Below, piece after piece: positions 1-5,711 of a stretch of 9,274 bases of DNA. The notes beneath the pieces were generated by a model that saw only the letters and a program-made list of their open reading frames with translations, did no database searches and was not told where the DNA came from. The DNA is from SVTX01 sp045638125 (GTDB lineage Bacteria; Bacillota; Clostridia; Oscillospirales; CAG-272), in assembly GCA_045638125.1 (NCBI GenBank), contig JAZUAS010000008.1, positions 1-9,274 on the forward strand, written 5' to 3'. Position numbers and translations under genes: made by a program. The stretch's first letter is position 1; every line of letters begins with the position of its first letter.

Positions 1-1502
1 GAGAAGATCATTCTGGAAACCCAGAAGGTGATAATATCGTAACCTGTTACAAGCACGTCGGTGGGGTAGTATCTCTCAAGGTCCTCGGTCATCTCAGGCC
101 AACCGAGAGTCGAGAAGGGCCAGAGAGCGGAGGAGAACCAGGTGTCAAGAACGTCCTCGTCCTGTCTTACCTTTGCGCCGCACTTGGGGCACTTATCAAT
201 ATCTGTCTTGGAAACGGTCATCTCGCCACATTCGTCGCAATAGAAGGCGGGAATTCTATGACCCCACCAAAGCTGACGGGAAATGCACCAGTCAAGGATG
301 TTGTTCATCCAGTTGAAGTAGTTCTTGGAGAAACGCTCGGGAACGAAGTTGATCTCGCCACTTTCAACCGCCTCGATAGCGGGAGCTGCGAGGGGCTTCA
401 TCTTTACGAACCACTGGTCACTTGTCATAGGCTCGACGGTGGTTCCGCAACGGTAGCAAACGCCGACGTTGTGGTCGTGAGGCTCGGTCTTTACGAGGTA
501 ACCCTCAGCCTCAAGGTCTGCAACCAGTGCCTTACGGCAGGCGTATCTGTCCATACCCTCATACTTGCCCGCGTAAGCGTTCATAGTCGCGTCGTCGTTC
601 ATAACCTTGATCTGCTCAAGGTCGTGTCTTTGACCTACCATGAAGTCGTTGGGGTCGTGGGCGGGGGTGATCTTAACGCAACCTGTACCGAAGCCGATCT
701 CAACGTAATCGTCTGCGATAACGGGGATTTCACGGTTTACGATGGGAAGAAGAAGCTTCTTGCCGATAAGATGCTTGGTGTTCTCGTCCTCGGGGTTGAC
801 CGCAACGGCGGTATCGCCGAACATAGTCTCGGGACGGGTGGTAGCAACCTCTACGTAGCCGTCTTCACCGATAATGGGATACTTGATGTGCCAGAACTTG
901 CCGGGCTGATCCTTGTACTCAACCTCAGCATCGGAAAGAGCGGTCAAGCATCTGGGGCACCAGTTGATAATACGGTAGCCGCGGTAGATAAGACCCTTAT
1001 CGTAAAGGTTTACGAATACCTCGCGAACTGCCTTGGAGCAGCCCTCGTCCATGGTGAAGCGCTGTCTGGTCCAGTCGCAGGATGCACCGAGCTTCTTGAG
1101 CTGACCGGTAATTCTGGTCTCGTAGGTGTCCTTCCAGCCCCAAACTCTCTCGAGGAACTTTTCACGACCAAGATCGTATCTCGTCAGACCCTCGTCAACG
1201 CGAAGTCTTTCCTCAACCTTGATCTGTGTTGCGATACCTGCGTGGTCGGTTCCGGGAACCCAAAGGGTGTTAAAGCCCTGCATTCTCTTGTAACGAACGA
1301 GAATGTCCTGCAAGGTCTCGTCAAGGGCGTGGCCCATGTGGAGCTGACCTGTGACATTGGGAGGGGGTATTACTATTGAAAACGAGGGATTATTGTTGTT
1401 TTTGTCGGGCGTGAAATATCCCTTTTCACACCACTCGGCGTATATTCTGTCCTCAAATTCGGACGGAGAATACGTCTTCGGCAATTCGTTGTAGGAATTC
1501 AT
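1..1502 (-). CDS. valS: Valyl-tRNA synthetase, N-terminal 500 residues (runs off window)
   Basis: Class I aminoacyl-tRNA synthetase that charges tRNA-Val with valine in the cytoplasm. The reverse strand reads from ATG at 1502 (MNSYNELPKTYSPSEFEDRI...) with a GAAAGG ribosome binding site just upstream. Visible landmarks are PPPNVTGQLHMGHAL (residues about 46-60) with the class I HIGH-type signature HMGH at 55-58, WVPGTDHAGIATQ, the editing-domain segment TTRPETMFGDTAVAVNP, the Cys-rich pairs CYRCG, CDECG and CPKCG, and TWFSSALWPFSTLGWP followed by FWVSRM near the window edge. Bacterial ValRS is about 880 residues, so the KMSKS loop and anticodon-binding domain lie outside. The gene is controlled by the T-box leader upstream. 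A long open frame on the opposite strand (258-1379) is only a shadow of it. Confidence 0.98.
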   Translation of the reverse strand, partial: MNSYNELPKTYSPSEFEDRIYAEWCEKGYFTPDKNNNNPSFSIVIPPPNVTGQLHMGHALDETLQDILVRYKRMQGFNTLWVPGTDHAGIATQIKVEERLRVDEGLTRYDLGREKFLERVWGWKDTYETRITGQLKKLGASCDWTRQRFTMDEGCSKAVREVFVNLYDKGLIYRGYRIINWCPRCLTALSDAEVEYKDQPGKFWHIKYPIIGEDGYVEVATTRPETMFGDTAVAVNPEDENTKHLIGKKLLLPIVNREIPVIADDYVEIGFGTGCVKITPAHDPNDFMVGQRHDLEQIKVMNDDATMNAYAGKYEGMDRYACRKALVADLEAEGYLVKTEPHDHNVGVCYRCGTTVEPMTSDQWFVKMKPLAAPAIEAVESGEINFVPERFSKNYFNWMNNILDWCISRQLWWGHRIPAFYCDECGEMTVSKTDIDKCPKCGAKVRQDEDVLDTWFSSALWPFSTLGWPEMTEDLERYYPTDVLVTGYDIITFWVSRMIF

Positions 1503-1544
1503 TTTTTTCTTCCTTTCAATATATTTTCAGAAATTTTTAAACAA

Positions 1545-1575
1545 ATAAAAAAGCGCCCTGAAAAATATCAGGACG
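1545..1575 (-). terminator. Intrinsic terminator of the valS T-box
   Basis: On the minus strand CGTCCTGA (1575-1568) pairs over its full length, with one G-U, with TCAGGGCG (1561-1554), then runs into CTTTTTTATTTG. It competes with the T-box antiterminator. It lies about 40-50 bases ahead of the valS start codon. Confidence 0.93.
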
Positions 1576-1795
1576 TAAAATACGCGGTACCACCCAAATT
1601 GTGTTAACCGTAACACGGAAAACACCACTCAAAGGCTCTAACGTTGCCACCGTCGCGCACTACACAGCAATCGCCTTCACACGCGCCGCTCCCAAGCTAC
1701 CTTCAACCGTACCCTCTGCGCACTCGCACCAACCGCGCGCTCTCTGAAAGAGAATAGCGACCTACTCCTCTTGATCATAGCGTTATCATTATTAA
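1545..1795 (-). ncRNA. T-box riboswitch leader of valS
   Basis: The leader senses uncharged tRNA-Val and antiterminates valS transcription. Reading the minus strand, the near-invariant T-box GGGTGGTACCGCG occupies 1595-1583 and is followed by the terminator. Stem I landmarks are CAGAGAG (1746-1740) and GGTTGGTGCGAG (1734-1723). The best specifier codon is GTA (valine) at 1700-1698, in the context TTGAAG-GTA-G, where a purine follows the codon as is usual. A second GTA lies nearby in GGGTACGG and is less well placed. The 5' end is inferred from the promoter at 1802-1830. The type and target are very secure; the exact specifier is an inference. Confidence 0.95.
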
Positions 1796-1801
1796 CACCT
1801 T

Positions 1802-1830
1802 ATTATATCATTGTTTTTCACGTTTGTCAA
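1802..1830 (-). promoter_or_regulatory. valS promoter
   Basis: Consensus sigma-A promoter on the minus strand: TTGACA (1830-1825), a 17-bp spacer, and TATAAT (1807-1802). Transcription would begin near 1795, just at the 5' edge of the T-box leader. Confidence 0.9.
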
Positions 1831-1923
1831 CAGCTAAAACCCAAAAATCGGGCGCGATTTAACGAAAAATTCGCTTTGAGACAAAAATTTTAATGATTTT
1901 TTGAAAAAACGTCGCCTTTCCTC

Positions 1924-1952
1924 TTGACATCCGCATACAATTGTGATAAAAT
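1924..1952 (+). promoter_or_regulatory. Promoter of the tetR-ABC operon
   Basis: TTGACA (1924-1929), 17-bp spacer, TAAAAT (1947-1952). It points away from the valS promoter; the roughly 93 bp between the two -35 boxes is AT-rich and shows no gene. Confidence 0.85.
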
Positions 1953-1964
1953 AACAAGAGATAT

Positions 1965-1978
1965 ATAACAAGTGTTAT
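1965..1978. promoter_or_regulatory. Probable operator of the TetR-family regulator
   Basis: Perfect inverted repeat ATAACA-AG-TGTTAT, starting 12 bases after the -10 box and so covering the start of the transcript, 24 bases ahead of the tetR start codon. The left half also forms a direct repeat with ATAACAAG at 1951-1958, which overlaps the -10. The symmetry and position fit autorepression by the adjacent TetR-like protein. This is an inference from sequence only. Confidence 0.6.
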
Positions 1979-2002
1979 CTAAAACACAAAACGGAGGTAA
2001 AT

Positions 2003-2566
2003 ATGCCACCCAAGGTAAAGGTATCTAAAAATGATATAATAGAAACAGCGCTTTCTCTTGTGAGCGAGCGCGGTGTGGACGCATTGAATGCGCGTAGCAT
2101 AGCATCTGCCTTGAATTGCTCAACACAACCTATATTCTCAAATTTTGAGTCTATGGAGGATTTGGAAAATTCGGTTTTGAATGCCGCTTTTGAAAAGTAT
2201 CTCGGGTTTATTTCGGCGGAAGTAGAAAGCGGAAAATATCCTCAATACAAGGCGTCGGGTATGGCGTATATCCGCTTTGCCAAAGAGGAGAGGGAGCTTT
2301 TCAAGCTTCTTTTTATGTGCGACCGAAAGGGCGAGGAGCTGCGACCGACGTCAGATTTTGAGTCATCCGTAGAAATGATCATGCAAGCCAACGGCTGTTC
2401 AAGGGAGATTGCCAATCTTATTCACCTTGAAATGTGGGTGTTCGTTCACGGTATCGGCACTATGCTTGCTACGTCGTTTTTGGAGCTTGATTTTGAGCTT
2501 ATCAGCAATATGCTCACCGACGTATATCAGGGCATAAGAATGAAGCACTTATCGGAGGAAAACTAA
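2003..2566 (+). CDS. TetR/AcrR-family transcriptional regulator
   Basis: A 187-residue protein, normal length for the family. The N-terminal three-helix DNA-binding domain covers residues about 8-55, with the helix-turn-helix around LNARSIASALNCSTQPIFSNF (residues 28-48), a slightly unusual version of the common turn and recognition helix. The C-terminal half is the helical ligand and dimer domain; WVFVHGIGTM at 145-154 resembles the WHG-type TetR C-terminal domain. The start is fixed by an ATG with CGGAGG seven bases upstream. Its TAA shares one base with the ATG of the ABC ATPase gene, so the genes are translationally coupled. The likely role is to repress its own operon through the palindrome at 1965-1978 until an exported compound binds; the ligand cannot be predicted. 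Confidence 0.93.
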   Translation: MPPKVKVSKNDIIETALSLVSERGVDALNARSIASALNCSTQPIFSNFESMEDLENSVLNAAFEKYLGFISAEVESGKYPQYKASGMAYIRFAKEERELFKLLFMCDRKGEELRPTSDFESSVEMIMQANGCSREIANLIHLEMWVFVHGIGTMLATSFLELDFELISNMLTDVYQGIRMKHLSEEN

Positions 2567-3294
2567 TGGATGCAATCAGAATTGAAGGCTTAACTAAAAA
2601 ATATAAAGACGTGGTGGCGGTTGATTCTCTTGACCTTACCATCGGCGAGGGTGAGCTTTTCTCCTTGCTGGGAGTCAACGGAGCAGGTAAGACCACCACT
2701 ATAAAAATGCTTTCCTGCTTGACCTCGCCCACAAGCGGAGAGGCTTTTTTGAAAGGGAATAGTATTATCAATGACTCCGCGGCAGTTAAGTCGCTTATTG
2801 CGGTATCTCCACAGGAAACTGCGGTTGCCCCGGGACTTTCGGTTTATGAAAATCTTGAATTTATTTGCGGAGTTTACGGCTTTTCCAAGGAAAAGCGTGA
2901 GGAAAAGATCTCTGAGATGATCGAGCTTTTATCTCTCGGCAGCATTTCCAAGAAAAAGGCAGGTAAGCTGTCGGGCGGATGGCAGAGAAGACTCAGCATA
3001 GCTATGGCGCTTATCAGCGAGCCCGAAATACTTTTTCTTGACGAACCCACTCTGGGGCTTGACGTAATTGCCCGTAGCGAGCTTTGGGACATCATTCGTT
3101 CCCTCAAGGGTAAGGTAACTATCATTTTGACTACCCACTATATGGAGGAGGCGGAGGCACTCTCCGATCGCATAGCCATTATGAAGGACGGCAAACTGCT
3201 TATCTGTAATACCGCCGAAAAAATCAAGGAAATAGCAGGGACAGACAGCTTCGAGCAGGCGTTCATCAACGTAGTTAAGGGGGTGACGAAATGA
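2566..3294 (+). CDS. ABC transporter ATP-binding protein (drug-export type)
   Basis: A 242-residue nucleotide-binding subunit that powers the permease encoded next. All catalytic motifs are intact: Walker A GVNGAGKT (36-43), Q-loop glutamine 83 in VSPQE, signature LSGGW (135-139), Walker B ILFLDE (155-160) with the catalytic glutamate, D-loop LGLD (163-166) and switch histidine 191 in TTHYMEEAE. The signature reads LSGGWQRR where LSGGMKQR or LSGGQ is commoner; this is a mild variant. The architecture matches DrrA/CcmA-like exporters of the ABC-2 group. The gene begins inside the tetR stop codon (TAATG) and ends by an ATGA overlap with the permease gene. A regulator-ATPase-permease order suggests efflux of a toxic small molecule; the substrate is unknown. 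Confidence 0.95.
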   Translation: MDAIRIEGLTKKYKDVVAVDSLDLTIGEGELFSLLGVNGAGKTTTIKMLSCLTSPTSGEAFLKGNSIINDSAAVKSLIAVSPQETAVAPGLSVYENLEFICGVYGFSKEKREEKISEMIELLSLGSISKKKAGKLSGGWQRRLSIAMALISEPEILFLDEPTLGLDVIARSELWDIIRSLKGKVTIILTTHYMEEAEALSDRIAIMKDGKLLICNTAEKIKEIAGTDSFEQAFINVVKGVTK

Positions 3295-4022
3295 GAATGT
3301 TGACCTTTGCAAAGCGAAATACGAAAGAAATACTTCGTGACCCGATAACCTTGTTTTTCGGTCTGTGCTTTCCCGTGGTGCTGATACTTTTGCTCAGCGC
3401 AATTCAGGCAAATATACCCGTTCCGCTCTTTGAGATACAGCATCTTACTCCGGGTGTCACAGTCTTCGGACTTTCATTTATGTCGCTTTTTTCTGCTACC
3501 ATCATAGCAAGAGATAGAGAGAGCTCTCTTTTCCAAAGACTATATACCACGCCTATGACCCCCGTTGATTTCATTCTCGGATATACTCTGCCGTTTATCC
3601 CCATATCGGTAGCGCAGTGCGTTATATGCTATATAGTTGCTATCATTTTGAAAATGGAGATAACCGTCAACATTCTTTATGCGATAGTGTTTATTATCCC
3701 CGTGGCGTTGCTTTTCGTCGGACTTGGATTGCTTTTTGGAAGCATACTTAGCCAGAAGCAGGCGGGCGCTATCTGCGGCTCGATCTTGACCAACTTTTCG
3801 GCGTGGCTCTCTGGCATCTGGTTTGATCTTGAGCTTGTCGGCGGCGCATTCAAAAAGATATCCTATGCGCTTCCTTTCGTCCACGCAGTGGAGATGGAAA
3901 GAGCAGTAGTTTTGGGTGACTTTGGGGCCGCACTTCCTCACCTCTGGTGGGTGTTAGGATATACCGTGGTTATCCTCGCGGCGGCAGTATTACTGTTCCT
4001 CCGACAAATGAAAAAACAGTAA
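3291..4022 (+). CDS. ABC-2 type transporter permease
   Basis: A 243-residue membrane subunit, the usual length for a single ABC-2 permease, and probably a homodimer with two ATPase subunits. About six hydrophobic segments can be seen: residues 19-38, 56-75, 97-120, 125-150, 158-178 and 219-237. The cytoplasmic loop after the second segment has RDRESSLFQRLYTTPMTP (74-91), the coupling-helix region typical of this family. The sequence ends in a short basic tail (RQMKKQ). Translation begins at an ATG overlapping the ATPase stop codon (ATGA); a GGGGGTG in the ATPase 3' end serves as ribosome binding site. It is the last gene of the operon and is followed by an intrinsic terminator. The transported compound is not predictable. 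Confidence 0.94.
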   Translation: MRMLTFAKRNTKEILRDPITLFFGLCFPVVLILLLSAIQANIPVPLFEIQHLTPGVTVFGLSFMSLFSATIIARDRESSLFQRLYTTPMTPVDFILGYTLPFIPISVAQCVICYIVAIILKMEITVNILYAIVFIIPVALLFVGLGLLFGSILSQKQAGAICGSILTNFSAWLSGIWFDLELVGGAFKKISYALPFVHAVEMERAVVLGDFGAALPHLWWVLGYTVVILAAAVLLFLRQMKKQ

Positions 4023-4054
4023 AATTTTAATAGCAAAATAAATCCCGATAAAAT

Positions 4055-4084
4055 AAAAGCACCCAAAAGGGTGCTTTTGTTTTA
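4055..4084 (+). terminator. Terminator of the tetR-ABC operon
   Basis: AAAAGCACCC-aaaa-GGGTGCTTTT, a perfect 10-bp stem with a 4-base loop, followed by GTTTT. It lies 32 bases after the permease stop codon. The A-rich left arm may let it also act on minus-strand transcripts. Confidence 0.92.
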
Positions 4085-4089
4085 TGAAG

Positions 4090-4175
4090 AAGGACAGCAT
4101 ATGTAATACAATGAGGGGCGAAGGACTTAAATGGTGCATTTTTCAACCCCATTTTGTATTATTTATAGTGTCCTT
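4090..4175. repeat. Imperfect 86-bp palindrome (MITE-like or structured-RNA repeat)
   Basis: The outer arms AAGGACA (4090-4096) and TGTCCTT (4169-4175) match perfectly. The inner arms TAATACAATGAGGGG (4104-4118) and CCCCATTTTGTATTA (4147-4161) match at 12 of 15 positions. The 28-base loop ends in TGGTGCATTTTTCAA. There is no protein-coding potential of note. It could be a miniature inverted-repeat element, a palindromic intergenic repeat or a structured RNA; the sequence alone does not decide. Confidence 0.65.
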
Positions 4176-4192
4176 TCTTATTATGCTTGTGT

Positions 4193-4248
4193 AAGGACGC
4201 ATTCGTTAATACAATGAACTGCCGAAAGTGAAAGTGGTGCATTTTTTA
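4193..4248. repeat. Second, partial copy of the 4090 repeat
   Basis: It shares AAGGAC, TAATACAATGA (4207-4217 versus 4104-4114) and TGGTGCATTTTT (4235-4246 versus 4132-4143) with the first copy. The distance between the two shared blocks is exactly 28 bases in both, and the copies are offset by 103 bp. The right arm of the palindrome is not preserved here. The intervening bases have diverged, so this is an old duplication or an independent insertion. Confidence 0.65.
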
Positions 4249-4346
4249 CGGTTATATCCGCAAATTTTTTTATAAAGGATCAATAAGGACAGAAAGGACA
4301 AAGAGCAGCACAGAAGATTTATCCGTGCTACCCTTATTATCTTTAT
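4249..4346. other. Non-coding tail with AAGGACA motifs and a weak hairpin
   Basis: Two further AAGGACA motifs sit at 4285-4291 and 4294-4300. A hairpin GCAGCAC (4305-4311) / GTGCTAC (4325-4331), read on the minus strand, is followed by a pyrimidine-rich run (GCTCTTTGTCCTTTCTG). It may act as a weak terminator for the minus-strand DUF2188-like gene, which ends at 4347. No gene is seen between 4023 and 4346. Confidence 0.45.
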
Positions 4347-4571
4347 TTATCCTTTAGGTGGGCAAGGATCGTTCCCATAAGAGTTTTTCTCTCTTATTCG
4401 ACCGTCAGTACCATGTACCACCATTTCGGATTTGTTTTTAATGGCTAAGTCTCTTGCGATAGTCCTTGCTTCTGCTTGCGTTGCCGTTCGTGCCGTAGCG
4501 CGCTGGTTACCGGCACCTTTAACTTGCCATCCCCCATTAGGATGAGGCGTCACATGCTGGTTCTTTCCCAT
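4347..4571 (-). CDS. DUF2188-like small protein
   Basis: A 74-residue protein beginning MGKNQHVTPHPNGGWQVKGAG and ending GRIREKNSYGNDPCPPKG. The features N-terminal HVxPHxxGWxVK, a central T-x-EA-x2-AR-x-LA helix (about 31-44) and a C-terminal DGRI-x6-YGNDPxPPKG are those I associate with DUF2188, a family of unknown function found widely in bacteria. The start follows the stop codon of the 304-residue gene by two bases, with a GAGGAAAT-type ribosome binding site inside that gene's end, so the two are cotranscribed and probably coupled. It is the last gene of the minus-strand cassette. The family name is from memory; no function can be assigned. Confidence 0.85.
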   Translation of the reverse strand: MGKNQHVTPHPNGGWQVKGAGNQRATARTATQAEARTIARDLAIKNKSEMVVHGTDGRIREKNSYGNDPCPPKG

Positions 4572-4573
4572 TT

Positions 4574-5488
4574 TTACATTTCCTCCATCATCTTTTTGAA
4601 GTTTTTGCCCCAGTTGGCATCGTGAATAATACGAGTCTTATGAAGATTTTGAGATAAAATTTCGGCTTTTGATAACTTTGAAATCGTCTCCCAATCTCCG
4701 CCGAGAACATAGGTAGCATTATTCGGAAATGCACTTTCAAGAACATAGATGCCTCTTTTTTTGAAGCCAAACACCGCATAGCCTCTAAAGCCTGAACGAC
4801 CATAAGCTACAAAATCAGGGTTGGCGTTATAGATTTCTTCACAGTTCCTGAGCATCAATACCGATTGTGTTTTGGTATTGCGCTTTGTTATTTCCGTTAG
4901 CGTGTCTTTAACTTGTTCCCACGGATATTCACCAGGGGGAAGTATATCCCAGTTTAATCTCCGCTGCTCTATCGTTTTCTGTTCTTGTTCAAAGTCAATA
5001 ACGCATTCGCCAAATGCCCCCAAAACCATATTGACGGTATTCATAAGTTTTTCAACATTATTAGAAGTGTAATCAATGTCGTCAGAAACAATGTAGGGCT
5101 CATCTCCCACAACATACGTGAAGGATACCGAAAAGGGGGAATAATAGTCTCGGTGATATCTTTCCTTTGTCATAAATGTCAGTTCGGTTACTTCGCGAGT
5201 TTCGTCCCGACCTGCCCATTCGTGACGGGTCCAATATACTGGCTGAGTGTATTCCTCTTTTGGGAGCGTTTTGTCGACAGTAAAGTATGGCTCTGCATTA
5301 CGAGCAGCATACCGATTACAAATGCTGGGCAAAATATGAGTGCCGCTCTCATCGGTTTTCCTAAAACCGAATGCCTGGAGCTGTGCCGGAAACCTTGCAA
5401 CGTTTTCGACTTTAATGCGGATGGGTTTACCTATAATCGCAGTAGAAAAGTAGTTACTGCTTAGAATTCTTTTTTGCTTTATTACCAT
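4574..5488 (-). CDS. Conserved protein of unknown function, partner of the AAA ATPase
   Basis: A 304-residue soluble protein with no signal peptide or membrane segment. I do not recognise a named domain. Visible features are a charged, aromatic-rich N-terminal half including RYHRDYYSPFSVSFTYVV (110-127), an acidic segment VIDFEQEQ (163-170), and a C-terminal block with ESAFPNNATYVLGGDWETIS (251-270) then KLSKAEILSQNLHKTRIIHD (271-290). The C-terminal block, ending RIIHxxxW, resembles a module I have seen at the end of several uncharacterised bacterial proteins. No PD-(D/E)xK, HNH or other nuclease motif is evident. The ATG is certain: an in-frame TAG lies five codons upstream, and AGAAAGG sits seven bases before the ATG. 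It lies 223 bp after the ATPase gene and two bases before the DUF2188-like gene. An effector role is inferred from position only. Confidence 0.85.
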   Translation of the reverse strand: MVIKQKRILSSNYFSTAIIGKPIRIKVENVARFPAQLQAFGFRKTDESGTHILPSICNRYAARNAEPYFTVDKTLPKEEYTQPVYWTRHEWAGRDETREVTELTFMTKERYHRDYYSPFSVSFTYVVGDEPYIVSDDIDYTSNNVEKLMNTVNMVLGAFGECVIDFEQEQKTIEQRRLNWDILPPGEYPWEQVKDTLTEITKRNTKTQSVLMLRNCEEIYNANPDFVAYGRSGFRGYAVFGFKKRGIYVLESAFPNNATYVLGGDWETISKLSKAEILSQNLHKTRIIHDANWGKNFKKMMEEM

Positions 5489-5561
5489 ATAAAAGCCTTT
5501 CTATAAAGATATATTTAACAAAGCAAAAAGAGCAACGCCGTATGTTTTTCCTCCTTTTTGG

Positions 5562-5575
5562 GGCAAAATTTTGCC
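5562..5575. promoter_or_regulatory. Perfect 14-bp palindrome beside the small-RNA promoter
   Basis: GGCAAAATTTTGCC is fully self-complementary and ends 7 bp before the -35 box of the plus-strand promoter at 5583. It also lies in the leader of the minus-strand 304-residue gene. Its position suits an operator. No cognate regulator can be named. Confidence 0.4.
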
Positions 5576-5582
5576 GTAAGCA

Positions 5583-5611
5583 TTGACAAACTCGTCGTTT
5601 TGTGGTATCAT
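5583..5611 (+). promoter_or_regulatory. Promoter of the intergenic small RNA
   Basis: TTGACA (5583-5588), 17-bp spacer, TATCAT (5606-5611), with an extended -10 TGG directly before TATCAT. Transcription would begin near A5617. No plus-strand gene of any credibility follows; instead a two-hairpin sequence ending in an intrinsic terminator does. Confidence 0.75.
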
Positions 5612-5616
5612 ATTCA

Positions 5617-5696
5617 ATGCTACTTGGAACGATATCACAAATATTGCTTCCGAAAGTCCTATCGAGATTAAGAATTTCGATGGGGCTTTTCTTTTT
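5617..5696 (+). ncRNA. Predicted two-hairpin small RNA between AAA ATPase and partner gene
   Basis: An RNA of about 80 nt with its own promoter and terminator. Hairpin 1 pairs 5624-5635 (TTGGAACGATAT) with 5641-5653 (ATATTGCTTCCGA) around the loop CACAA: 12 base pairs with a single bulged C at 5647 and two G-U pairs. Hairpin 2 is the terminator, directly abutting it. The 5' end is a short single-stranded AATGCTAC. The RNA lies on the plus strand while the flanking genes are on the minus strand, and it stops about 16 bases short of the end of the ATPase gene. It would therefore be perfectly complementary to any readthrough mRNA joining the ATPase and 304-residue genes. It could be a cis-antisense regulator or an RNA component of the cassette. 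I match it to no known family. Confidence 0.65.
5653..5696 (+). terminator. Intrinsic terminator of the small RNA
   Basis: AAGTCCTATCGA (5654-5665) pairs at all 12 positions, with two G-U pairs, with TCGATGGGGCTT (5677-5688) around an 11-base loop, followed by TTCTTTTTG. The U-rich tract exists only on the plus strand; read on the minus strand the hairpin is followed by TCGGAAGC, so it is not a terminator for the ATPase gene. Confidence 0.85.
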
Positions 5697-5711
5697 GCTT
5701 ATGTTATCAAA

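Noticed and set aside
258..1379. A 373-codon plus-strand open frame
   Set aside because: It is the complement of valS, which shows unmistakable synthetase motifs on the minus strand; the frame has no ribosome binding site or recognisable domain.
2929..3312. A minus-strand frame opposite the ABC ATPase gene
   Set aside because: The plus strand here carries intact ABC motifs; the opposing frame has no initiation signal or family resemblance.
4090..4248. CRISPR array
   Set aside because: There are only two diverged copies with palindromic architecture, and no regular short repeats or spacers.
4985..5464. A 159-codon plus-strand frame opposite the 304-residue gene
   Set aside because: It has no ribosome binding site; the minus-strand gene has a firm start, coupling to neighbours and consistent operon direction.
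5617..5696. Type III toxin-antitoxin (ToxIN-like) RNA or retron
   Set aside because: There are no tandem RNA repeats, no ToxN-like endoribonuclease and no reverse transcriptase nearby.
5653..5696. Hairpin as the terminator of the ATPase gene
   Set aside because: Read on the minus strand it is not followed by a T-run; the polarity fits only the plus strand.
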